Assembly: GCA_019114715.1 (NCBI GenBank)
Contig: DXEZ01000340.1
Coordinates: 1-6,504, forward strand
DNA from: Candidatus Sphingobacterium stercoripullorum
GTDB taxonomy: Bacteria; Bacteroidota; Bacteroidia; Sphingobacteriales; Sphingobacteriaceae
DNA length: 6,504 nucleotides
Direction: 5' to 3'
The notes beneath the pieces are model-generated. The model had not been told where the DNA came from. It did not search any database and saw only the letters and a program-made list of their open reading frames with translations. Position 1 is the stretch's first letter; each line of letters starts with the position of its first letter. Below are positions 1 through 6,504 of this stretch, piece by piece. A program made the position numbers and the translations under genes.

Positions 1-77
1 CATTCCCAAAAAATAAATGAAAAACTACAGCAAAGATTTTACACGATGCGCTCCCGAAATTAATTTTAATTCCTTAG

Positions 78-98
78 TATTGATATGAATCATCAATA
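78..98. repeat. Small AT-rich inverted repeat in the leader of the S9 peptidase gene
   Basis: Seven-base arms TATTGAT (78-84) and ATCAATA (92-98) flank a seven-base spacer, ending 11 bases before the ATG at 110. The left arm overlaps TAGTATTG (75-82), which matches the Bacteroidota -7 promoter consensus TAnnTTTG at all but one fixed position. No convincing -33 TTTG partner lies about 20 bases upstream. The repeat could be a weak promoter/operator or chance in AT-rich DNA. The rest of bases 1-109 shows no gene or other clear signal. Confidence 0.25.
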
Positions 99-109
99 AC
101 ACTTAATTC

Positions 110-2950
110 ATGAATAAATTTCGGTTACTAACGTTATCCTGCCTCTTACTCTCTCAGGCAGCAGTAGCGCAAAAAAAACCTTTAGACCACAGCGTCTACG
201 ACAACTGGCAATCTCTGGGGCAAACGACCATTAGTCCATCAGGAGGCTGGGTACTCTATACAGTAAATGCCCAAGAGGGAGATGGCTATGCATCGATTAT
301 TGAGGCCGGCAAGCGCGGGCGCGAAGTCATCAAGATCCCTCGGGCGAGCAGCTTAAAAATTAGCGAAGATGAAAAATACGTCACTGCTACCATTAAGCCT
401 CAATTTAGCGAGACGCGTCAGGCGCGCATAGATAAGAAGAAGCGCGCTGATATGCCTAAGGATACCCTTGCCATCTATCACCTTGAAGAGGATAGATTAG
501 AGAAAATCCCTGAGATCACCTCATTTAAGGTACCTGGGGAGATCGGCAACTTCATCGCTTACTTTAAAGACATCCAAAGAATAACGGCTAGCAGCGCAGC
601 GGACACCCTCACGCAGGATACCACCGCTAGCGATAGCACTAAGGCTGAAGGAAAAAAGAAGGGCAAACCGAAAAAGGAAAAGGCACTAGTTATACACAAC
701 TTAGAGAGCGGCGATACCACGCAACACTTTTTCATAGATTCCTATTTCTGGAACCCTACTGGCGATCAGATTGTTTATTACCGCAAAGCACCAAAAGCCG
801 ACAGCAGTGCTAATCGAGACGGCTTATATATAGCGGATTTATCAAAGGGGTCCCATAAGTTGATTAGCTCGGGACAGGCAGCCTATAAGAGCATCGTCTT
901 TGATGATAACGGCCAGCAGCTGGTATTCCTCTCCGATAAGCTCGAGAAAGATAAAAAGAAAAACAAACCCTTCCAGGCCTTTATATACGCGCCGCAACTA
1001 GACTCAGCGAGTCTACTGATAAGCAAAGATAAAGCTCAGGTAAGGGACAGCTGGATCATTAGCGACCAGGCTGCGTTAAGCTTCAACCAAGATGGAGATT
1101 TATTGTACCTAGGCCTGCGGCCCAAGCCACTAGAAAAGGATACCACCCTAGTGGACTTTGAGCATGCCAAGGTGGATATTTGGCACTGGAACGAAGATCA
1201 ACTATACACACAGCAGCTTGCGAATCTCTCTAGGGAAAGAAACAAGAGCTATCCCGCGGTATTTGATATCAAAGGGCAGACGATACGCCTGCTGGGAGAT
1301 GAAGATATCAACAGCGTTTCGTTTAACCCCAGTGGAAATGGCCCTTGGGCTCTTCGCTTCAGCGATGCTGGCAGGCGCGTGCAGCGTCAATGGCTAGGCT
1401 ATGCGCCCGGAGATGTATCTATAGTATCTATTCGGGACGGGCAGGAGAAAACTTTGCTTCGAGACTTTGTAGGGAGCAGCTTCCTCTCTCCCGACGCGTT
1501 GCACTCTGTATACTACGACCGCCTGGAACGCCAGTGGTTTACTATAGACCACCTAAGTGGCGATCGCACCGAGCTAACAAGCGGCCTAGATATACCTTTT
1601 TACAACGAAGATCACGATTCCCCATCGCCACCAAGCCATTACGGCATTGCTGGATGGAGTAAAGACGGCAAGGGGGTATACATCAACGATAAGTACGATA
1701 TTTGGTATTTTTCTTTCGATGGCAAAGAGAAGAGCAGCATCACCTCCTCGAAAGGGAGAGCGCAGCAGGTGACCTACCGCTATATCTCTACCGAGCATAA
1801 AGATAAGCGCGAGAGAAGGACCTCCTACCTAACCAAGAGCCAAGAGATTTTACTTTCTACCTTCGATCATAACAGCAAGTTGGGCGGGCTTTCCACCTTA
1901 AAGGTGGGAAAAGACAAGCAGCCTAAAAACTGGATGCAAGGGCCCTACCACATCAGTAAGCTGCAGGCCGATAAAGCTGAAAAGCACTATATATTTGCAC
2001 GGGAGACCTATAAAGATTCTCCAGACTTGTATTACAGCGACGGCAAGGAGGAGCAGCAGCTCAGCCACACCAACCCGCAACAGGAACAGTACAATTGGAT
2101 GGAAGCCGAGCTGGTACATTGGACCACGCCGAATGGACATAGCGCTGAGGGGATCTTATATAAGCCCGAGGATTTCGATGAGAGCAAGCAGTACCCTGTT
2201 ATTGCTTATTTCTACGAGACGATGAGCCATACGCTCTACCAATATCAGGCGCCAGCGCCTACGCCATCAAGGCTGAACATCCCTTACTTTGTCAGTAACG
2301 ACTACCTAGTCTTTGTTCCTGACATCCACTACACCGATGGTCACCCAGGGAAGTCTGCTGAGGAGTACATCAACTCAGGTATGCGCATGATCAGTGAGCG
2401 ACCATATGTGGACGCTAGCAAGCTAGCAATCCAAGGGCAAAGCTGGGGCGGATACCAGGTGGCACACCTGATCACTAGAACCGATATGTACGCAGCAGCA
2501 TGGGCCGGAGCACCAGTAGTGAACATGACCTCAGCCTACGGTGGTATACGCTGGGATAGCGGTATGAATAGGCAATTTCAATATGAGCAGACGCAGTCAC
2601 GCATAGGCAAGACCTTATGGGAAGACCTGGATCTATATCTAGAGAACTCCCCGTTATTTCATCTCGATAAAGTTCATACGCCGGTAGCCATCATGCATAA
2701 CGATAAAGATGGCGCCGTGCCATGGTACCAAGGTATAGAAATGTTTACCGCCCTACGTAGGCTCGGTAAACCCACATGGCTGCTAAATTACAACGGCGAT
2801 GCGCATAATTTAATGCGCCGGGAGAACCGTAAAGATATACAAAGGCGCCAGGCACAATTTTTCGATCACTTCCTAAAGGGTAAACCTGCCGCTCCATGGA
2901 TCGAATCGGGAGTACCCGCCATCAACAAAGGAATAGACTGGGGGTTTTAG
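110..2950 (+). CDS. Secreted S9-family (prolyl oligopeptidase-like) serine peptidase
   Basis: The 946-residue product is a full-length serine peptidase that should cleave peptides in the periplasm. Residues 1-20 form a Sec signal peptide (basic start, hydrophobic core LLTLSCLLLS, likely cleavage AVA|QKK), which supports the start at 110; no Shine-Dalgarno is present. Residues about 30-650 should form the beta-propeller that gates substrate entry, interrupted by a low-complexity Ser/Thr/Asp then Lys-rich insert (159-191). The alpha/beta-hydrolase domain spans about 690-930. The catalytic triad is visible: Ser778 in GQSWGGYQ, Asp867 in HNDKDGAVPW and His899 in NGDAHNL. The position after the Asp motif where prolyl oligopeptidase has a substrate-binding Arg is Ala869, as I recall for the Bacteroidota branch of S9, so strict prolyl specificity should not be assumed. 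The ending KGIDWGF is also typical of that branch. Family and secretion are secure; substrate is unknown. A hairpin follows the stop, so it is probably transcribed alone. Confidence 0.93.
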   Translation: MNKFRLLTLSCLLLSQAAVAQKKPLDHSVYDNWQSLGQTTISPSGGWVLYTVNAQEGDGYASIIEAGKRGREVIKIPRASSLKISEDEKYVTATIKPQFSETRQARIDKKKRADMPKDTLAIYHLEEDRLEKIPEITSFKVPGEIGNFIAYFKDIQRITASSAADTLTQDTTASDSTKAEGKKKGKPKKEKALVIHNLESGDTTQHFFIDSYFWNPTGDQIVYYRKAPKADSSANRDGLYIADLSKGSHKLISSGQAAYKSIVFDDNGQQLVFLSDKLEKDKKKNKPFQAFIYAPQLDSASLLISKDKAQVRDSWIISDQAALSFNQDGDLLYLGLRPKPLEKDTTLVDFEHAKVDIWHWNEDQLYTQQLANLSRERNKSYPAVFDIKGQTIRLLGDEDINSVSFNPSGNGPWALRFSDAGRRVQRQWLGYAPGDVSIVSIRDGQEKTLLRDFVGSSFLSPDALHSVYYDRLERQWFTIDHLSGDRTELTSGLDIPFYNEDHDSPSPPSHYGIAGWSKDGKGVYINDKYDIWYFSFDGKEKSSITSSKGRAQQVTYRYISTEHKDKRERRTSYLTKSQEILLSTFDHNSKLGGLSTLKVGKDKQPKNWMQGPYHISKLQADKAEKHYIFARETYKDSPDLYYSDGKEEQQLSHTNPQQEQYNWMEAELVHWTTPNGHSAEGILYKPEDFDESKQYPVIAYFYETMSHTLYQYQAPAPTPSRLNIPYFVSNDYLVFVPDIHYTDGHPGKSAEEYINSGMRMISERPYVDASKLAIQGQSWGGYQVAHLITRTDMYAAAWAGAPVVNMTSAYGGIRWDSGMNRQFQYEQTQSRIGKTLWEDLDLYLENSPLFHLDKVHTPVAIMHNDKDGAVPWYQGIEMFTALRRLGKPTWLLNYNGDAHNLMRRENRKDIQRRQAQFFDHFLKGKPAAPWIESGVPAINKGIDWGF

Positions 2951-2980
2951 CAAATAGCTAACCACCCGTTAAATTTACAT

Positions 2981-3038
2981 AAACACCTTACTTTTTCAGT
3001 TGTTTTTTATAAATAACCGTAAAAAGTAAGGTGTTTTT
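2981..3038 (+). terminator. Long bipartite hairpin after the S9 peptidase gene, probable intrinsic terminator
   Basis: Arms AAACACCTTACTTTTT (2981-2996) and AAAAAGTAAGGTGTTT (3021-3036) pair perfectly over 16 bp. The 24-base loop can fold again: 2999-3005 pairs with 3011-3017 over 7 bp with one G-U, leaving a five-base tip and a small internal loop (2997-2998 opposite 3018-3020). The 3' arm runs into TTTTT (3034-3038), then ca and another T run (3042-3046). It begins 30 bases after the peptidase stop, the expected place for a terminator. Unusually, part of the U run lies inside the stem. It ends only about 30 bases before the glnN start, so a role in the glnN leader cannot be excluded. Confidence 0.7.
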
Positions 3039-3067
3039 CATATTTTTACAGACATATTTCTAAAATC

Positions 3068-5206
3068 ATGTCAAACACAATGAAAGAAAGCCTCAAATTA
3101 TCGGAAATCTACAACCAAAATGTATTAACCCTTCATAAAATGAAGGAATACCTTTCCGTCAGTGCCTATCAAGAATTAAAACACGTGATTTTTGAAGGCC
3201 GCCCGATGAATAACGACCTGGCAGAACACGTTTCTCAAGCCATGAAGGCCTGGGCGCTGGAGCAGGGAGCAACCCACTTCACCCACTGGTTCCAGCCGCT
3301 AACAGGAAGCACAGCAGAAAAACACGATGCTTTCTTCGAACCCGATAAACACGGCCGAGGGATAGAGAAGTTCACGGCCAGCACCCTAGTGCAGCAGGAG
3401 CCCGATGCCTCCTCCTTCCCTAGCGGCGGGTTGCGAAACACTTTTGAAGCCCGCGGATATACAGCCTGGGACCCATCCTCACCGGCATTCTTATACGAGA
3501 CCGACACGGGGAAAACACTATGTATCCCCACCGTATTTATCTCCTATACGGGGGACTCACTAGACTATAAAGCGCCCCTACTGCGATCGATAAACGCCCT
3601 TGACAAGGCAGCCACGCAAGTAGCGCAATATTTTGATAAATCCACTAAAAAGGTAATTCCCTCTTTAGGAATCGAGCAGGAGTATTTCCTAGTCGATAGA
3701 TCACTCTATAACAAGCGCCCCGACTTGCAGGTCACCGGCAGAACCTTATTCGGTTTTCTACCGGCAAAAAGTCAGCAGCTCAGCGACCATTACTTCGGAT
3801 CGATCTCCGAGCGAGTAATGGCCTTTATGGTAGACCTCGAGAAAACAGCCATAAAGCACGGTATCCCCCTAAAAACAAGGCATAATGAGGTTGCCCCCTC
3901 TCAATTCGAGTGCGCCCCGGTGTACGAGGAAATGAACCTAGCGATAGACCATAACCAACTACTGGTCAACATCATGGACCGTATAGCACTAAAGCATCAC
4001 TTTAAAGTGCTCCTCCATGAAAAACCCTATAGCGGTATAAACGGCTCGGGTAAGCATAACAATTGGTCCTTAATTACGGATAAAGGCATCAACCTGCTGT
4101 CCCCCGGAAACACACCTAAGAACAACCTCATGTTCCTCAGCTTCTTTATCTGCACCATTAAAGCAGTGCACGATCATGCGGATCTCCTCCGCGCATCAAT
4201 CGCCGATGCAGGGAATGACCACCGCCTAGGAGCCAATGAGGCGCCACCAGCAATCATGTCTATATTCCTAGGCACCCAGCTGAATGCCATATTAAACGAG
4301 GTGGAGTCTTCGCGGGTCGCTAAAAAAGTAAAAGAAGAGGCTATACTATGGCTCGGCATCCCTAAAATACCGGAGCTCCGCAAGGACAACACCGATAGAA
4401 ACCGAACCTCTCCTTTTGCCTTCACGGGCAATAAATTTGAGTTCCGCGCTGTTGGGTCTACTGCAAACTCCGCCATGCCCATGACTATACTGAACTCCAT
4501 TGTCGCCAATCAGCTCATGGACTTTAAAACGGCCGTAGATAGGCAGATAAAAAGAGGCATCAAAAAAGACCTAGCATTACTGAACATCATCCGTAAATAC
4601 ATCAAGTCTAGCAAGGCTATACGCTTTGAAGGGAACGGGTACAGCCAGGAGTGGGTCGAGGAAGCCGCACGCCGCGGACTCTCCAATATCACCTCCACAC
4701 CGAAGGCTTTTGACTCCTATTTGAAAAAGGAAGCCATTACACTACTCGATAAGCTCGAAATATTTTCCGAGCGGGAGTCGACCGCGCGCCATGAGATTCT
4801 ACTAGAGAACTTTTTTGAGCGTTTACAAATTGAAGCTAGAATGATTGGCGAGATAGTCAGCAGCATCATCATTCCTGCCTGCTTCTCCTATCAAAACGAA
4901 CTGATAAAGAATGTAAAAGGACTGAAAGATCTGGAGTTCGGCAGGGAAGCCTACAGCTCTCAGCTCAATTACATAGAGCGTATTTCTTACCACGCCAATA
5001 TCGTGCTGCAGAAATCTGAAGAGATGCGTCAGGCACGTAAAAAGGCCAATACCATCAATGACATCCGCGATAAAGCATTAGTTTACGATGAGGTGGTCAA
5101 GCCTTATTTCGATGAGATTCGCTACCACGTCAATAAGCTCGAGAAAATAGTAGACGATAGCAAGTGGCCACTACCCAAACTTCGAGAGTTATTATTTATC
5201 GACTAA
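3068..5206 (+). CDS. glnN: Type III glutamine synthetase
   Basis: The 712-residue cytoplasmic enzyme makes glutamine from glutamate, ammonium and ATP, the entry step of ammonium assimilation; known GSIII enzymes are dodecamers. GSIII hallmarks appear in order: HYTHWFQPLT-like FTHWFQPLTG (71-80), QQEPDASSFPSGG (109-121), GIEQEYFLVD (201-210, with Glu203 and Glu205 as probable metal ligands), RHNEVAPSQFE (271-281), NGSGKHNNWS (325-334, His330), RLGANEAPPAI (386-396) and NRTSPFAFTGNKFEFR (445-460, Glu458). Residues about 530-712 form the GSIII-specific helical C-terminal region, ending WPLPKLRELLF as in relatives. No key residue is missing. The protein is slightly short (relatives are about 725-730) because the N-terminus begins about 15 residues later than in Bacteroides-type GlnN. 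The ATG at 3068 is the first plausible start; Met5 (3080) is an alternative. No Shine-Dalgarno is present. No nitrogen regulator or ammonium transporter gene is adjacent. Confidence 0.96.
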   Translation: MSNTMKESLKLSEIYNQNVLTLHKMKEYLSVSAYQELKHVIFEGRPMNNDLAEHVSQAMKAWALEQGATHFTHWFQPLTGSTAEKHDAFFEPDKHGRGIEKFTASTLVQQEPDASSFPSGGLRNTFEARGYTAWDPSSPAFLYETDTGKTLCIPTVFISYTGDSLDYKAPLLRSINALDKAATQVAQYFDKSTKKVIPSLGIEQEYFLVDRSLYNKRPDLQVTGRTLFGFLPAKSQQLSDHYFGSISERVMAFMVDLEKTAIKHGIPLKTRHNEVAPSQFECAPVYEEMNLAIDHNQLLVNIMDRIALKHHFKVLLHEKPYSGINGSGKHNNWSLITDKGINLLSPGNTPKNNLMFLSFFICTIKAVHDHADLLRASIADAGNDHRLGANEAPPAIMSIFLGTQLNAILNEVESSRVAKKVKEEAILWLGIPKIPELRKDNTDRNRTSPFAFTGNKFEFRAVGSTANSAMPMTILNSIVANQLMDFKTAVDRQIKRGIKKDLALLNIIRKYIKSSKAIRFEGNGYSQEWVEEAARRGLSNITSTPKAFDSYLKKEAITLLDKLEIFSERESTARHEILLENFFERLQIEARMIGEIVSSIIIPACFSYQNELIKNVKGLKDLEFGREAYSSQLNYIERISYHANIVLQKSEEMRQARKKANTINDIRDKALVYDEVVKPYFDEIRYHVNKLEKIVDDSKWPLPKLRELLFID

Positions 5207-5212
5207 AGCCAC

Positions 5213-5227
5213 AATTTTTCAAAAATT
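5213..5227. repeat. AT-only inverted repeat just after the glnN stop
   Basis: AATTTTT (5213-5219) and AAAAATT (5221-5227) are perfect inverted arms around a single C, starting 7 bases after the glnN stop codon. With a one-base spacer it cannot fold as a full RNA hairpin and would lose at least the innermost pair. It lacks the GC-rich stem of an intrinsic terminator. It may be part of the glnN 3' end or simply AT-rich sequence. Confidence 0.3.
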
Positions 5228-5245
5228 AGTTACCTTTAAAATTCC

Positions 5246-5283
5246 TATTAGTGGTTACTGCCCCTTAGCAGTGGCCACTAATA
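5246..5283 (+). promoter_or_regulatory. 16-bp RNA hairpin between glnN and the sulfatase gene
   Basis: Arms 5246-5261 (TATTAGTGGTTACTGC) and 5268-5283 (GCAGTGGCCACTAATA) pair over 16 bp around the six-base loop CCCTTA. Fourteen pairs are Watson-Crick. The TT at 5255-5256 faces GG at 5273-5274, giving two U-G wobbles in the + strand transcript but A-C mismatches in the - strand transcript, so the structure favours + strand RNA. No U tract follows (the next bases are CTACAAGC), so it is not a textbook intrinsic terminator. It begins 39 bases after the glnN stop and ends 39 bases before the sulfatase ATG. Candidate roles are protection or processing of the glnN mRNA 3' end, a leader element of the sulfatase gene, or an operator (the arms contain AGTGGTTACT and the palindrome AGTGGCCACT). 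The structure is seen; the role is inferred. Confidence 0.55.
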
Positions 5284-5322
5284 CTACAAGCAAAAACATA
5301 TTCATCAACTAAACATCAACAA

Positions 5323-6504
5323 ATGAACTCATTAAATAGTGTTACTACTTATCTATTGAGCCTACTTTTTATTATTCCCCTACTTGCGGCAGCCCAACAA
5401 AAGGAGCAGCCCAATATCCTCATTATCATCTCCGATGACCATGCCTACCAAACAATCGGTGCCTATGGATCTCCCTATGGGAAAACCCCAGGGATAGATA
5501 GAATTGCCGAGGAAGGAATGGTATTCAATGGCGCCTATGTCACCAACTCTATATGCGGGCCCAGCAGAGCAACGATACTCACGGGGAAATACAGCCATAA
5601 AAATGGCTTTAAAGATAACGAGACTTCCCGCTTTGACCACTCGCAGGATCTTTTTGTTAAGCAGCTACGCAAAGTAGGCTATAAGACAGCATGGATCGGT
5701 AAGCAACACCTGGGCAATGAGCCCCAAGGCTTTGATTTCTACAGCATCCTTCCGGGCCAGGGGCATTACTTCAATCCCGATTTTATTACCCTAGGTAAGG
5801 GGCGAGAAAACATCAAGGGCTACGTATCAGATGTAGTAACCGATAAAAGCCTAGACTGGTTAAGCTCTTTAGATTCCGAGGAACCCTTCTGTCTAGTAAT
5901 CGGCCATAAGGCAACCCATAGAACATGGATGCCCGCCCCAGAGGACTTTGGCCTATATGATACGGTAGAATTCCCTATACCAGAGACCTTCTTTGATGAC
6001 TATAATACCAGAGAGGCAGCATCTAAACAAGAGATGAGCATCGATAAGGATATGATACTGGGATATGATTTAAAAATGTTCGCCAGCAAAGAGGAAATGA
6101 GAAAAGACGGCAACTTTGCCAGAATGAGCGAGGATGACCTGGAGAAATATTACCAATATTATGCGCCTATCTATAAAGAGTTCACCGAGGCTAACCTCTC
6201 GGGTAAGGAGCTAGCGCTATGGAAGTACAACCGCTATATGACGGACTATCTCAATACAGCCCACTCAATGGATAGAAACATTGAACGCGTCCTAGATTAC
6301 CTAGACGAGCATGACCTAACGGAAAATACGCTAGTCATATACCTATCGGACCAAGGGTTTTATATGGGCGAGCACGGCTGGTTTGATAAGCGCTTCATGT
6401 ACGAGGAGTCCTTCCGCACCCCTATGGTAGCGAGATACCCGAAGCTCATCAAGCCCGGTAGCCAGTCTTATAGCATGATTATGAACGTAGATATTGCCCC
6501 TACT
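5323..6504 (+). CDS. Exported Cys-type S1-family sulfatase, N-terminal part (cut by window end)
   Basis: The frame is open from ATG 5323 to the window edge, giving 394 residues; relatives have about 500-550, so roughly the C-terminal quarter lies outside. Residues 1-24 are a Sec signal peptide (hydrophobic SLLFIIPLLAAA, likely cut before QQK), placing the enzyme in the periplasm and supporting this start; no Shine-Dalgarno is present. Sulfatase features: metal ligands Asp38-Asp39 in ISDDH; CGPSRATILTG (78-88), where Cys78 should be matured to formylglycine; Lys89; GKQHLG (126-131); HKATHRTW (195-202); and SDQGFYMGEHGWFDKR (342-357) with Asp343, Gln344 and Lys356. EPQGFD, WMPAP, FDDY and QEMSID resemble N-acetylglucosamine-6-O-sulfatase-type (S1_11-like) enzymes of Bacteroidota as I remember them, suggesting sulfated glycosaminoglycan or mucin sugars as substrate; that is inference. 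A maturase (anSME or FGE) must be encoded elsewhere. It may begin a glycan-use locus to the right. Confidence 0.92.
   Translation, partial: MNSLNSVTTYLLSLLFIIPLLAAAQQKEQPNILIIISDDHAYQTIGAYGSPYGKTPGIDRIAEEGMVFNGAYVTNSICGPSRATILTGKYSHKNGFKDNETSRFDHSQDLFVKQLRKVGYKTAWIGKQHLGNEPQGFDFYSILPGQGHYFNPDFITLGKGRENIKGYVSDVVTDKSLDWLSSLDSEEPFCLVIGHKATHRTWMPAPEDFGLYDTVEFPIPETFFDDYNTREAASKQEMSIDKDMILGYDLKMFASKEEMRKDGNFARMSEDDLEKYYQYYAPIYKEFTEANLSGKELALWKYNRYMTDYLNTAHSMDRNIERVLDYLDEHDLTENTLVIYLSDQGFYMGEHGWFDKRFMYEESFRTPMVARYPKLIKPGSQSYSMIMNVDIAPT

Noticed and set aside
131..145. Possible lipobox around Cys11 of the S9 peptidase signal peptide
   Set aside because: The residues before Cys11 are Thr-Leu-Ser, lacking the required hydrophobic -3 residue, and the Cys is inside the hydrophobic core; AVA|Q is a better ordinary cleavage site.
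2414..2427. Tandem GCTAGC palindromes separated by AA
   Set aside because: They encode the Ala-Ser-Lys-Leu-Ala segment of the peptidase catalytic domain; no regulatory context.
1158..2526. Several open frames of 61-105 codons on both strands inside the S9 peptidase gene
   Set aside because: They overlap a clearly coding frame with intact catalytic motifs, show no recognisable domains, and have no independent start signals.
2948..3016. Open frame for 21 codons beyond the peptidase TAG stop, suggesting read-through
   Set aside because: The protein already ends with the family-typical KGIDWGF, and the extension would run through the terminator hairpin.
3998..4009. Perfect 12-base palindrome CACTTTAAAGTG with flanking AGCACT/AGTGCT arms
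   Set aside because: It lies within codons for the conserved GlnN segment KHHFKVLLHE, so protein constraint plus chance explains it.
3235..4698. Antisense open frames of 62-111 codons inside glnN
   Set aside because: They are shadows of the highly conserved GlnN frame with no domain content.
5231..5238. TACCTTTA as a -7 promoter element for the sulfatase gene
   Set aside because: It is one base off TAnnTTTG and has no -33 TTTG at the right spacing; such near matches are common in AT-rich DNA. If real, the hairpin at 5246 would open the transcript.
5380..5640. Antisense 86-codon open frame inside the sulfatase gene
   Set aside because: It lies opposite the conserved sulfatase catalytic motif, which explains the sequence constraint; no independent coding evidence.
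1..6504. CRISPR arrays, insertion sequences, tRNA or rRNA genes, and defence systems
   Set aside because: No spaced direct repeats, terminal inverted repeats, transposase frames or structured RNA genes were seen; three large genes fill nearly all of the window.

Overview
The window reads as chromosomal DNA of a member of the Bacteroidota, most likely an aerobic environmental or host-associated relative of Sphingobacteriia or Flavobacteriia; I cannot name a genus. The evidence is threefold: a 946-residue secreted S9 peptidase of the form typical of that phylum, a type III (GlnN) glutamine synthetase, and an exported S1-family sulfatase. None of the three start codons has a Shine-Dalgarno sequence, which is usual in this phylum.

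Layout, all on the + strand. Bases 1-109 are an AT-rich leader with no gene. Bases 110-2950 encode a periplasmic prolyl-oligopeptidase-like serine peptidase. A 117-base gap (2951-3067) holds a long, nearly continuous hairpin, probably the terminator of the peptidase gene. Bases 3068-5206 encode GlnN. A second gap of 116 bases (5207-5322) holds a 16-bp hairpin without a U tract. From 5323 to the window end runs the first 394 codons of a Cys-type sulfatase, cut by the window edge.

The genes do not form an obvious pathway. The peptidase degrades peptides outside the cytoplasm, GlnN assimilates ammonium in the cytoplasm, and the sulfatase strips sulfate from glycans in the periplasm. The sulfatase may open a glycan-use locus that continues to the right, but nothing in the window proves it. 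Hairpins in both gaps suggest largely separate transcription units.

I found no mobile element, CRISPR array, tRNA, rRNA or defence system, and no strong case for an undescribed system. The best items for a second look are the two intergenic RNA-like structures, especially the glnN-sulfatase hairpin, whose two non-Watson-Crick positions pair as G-U only in the + strand transcript.
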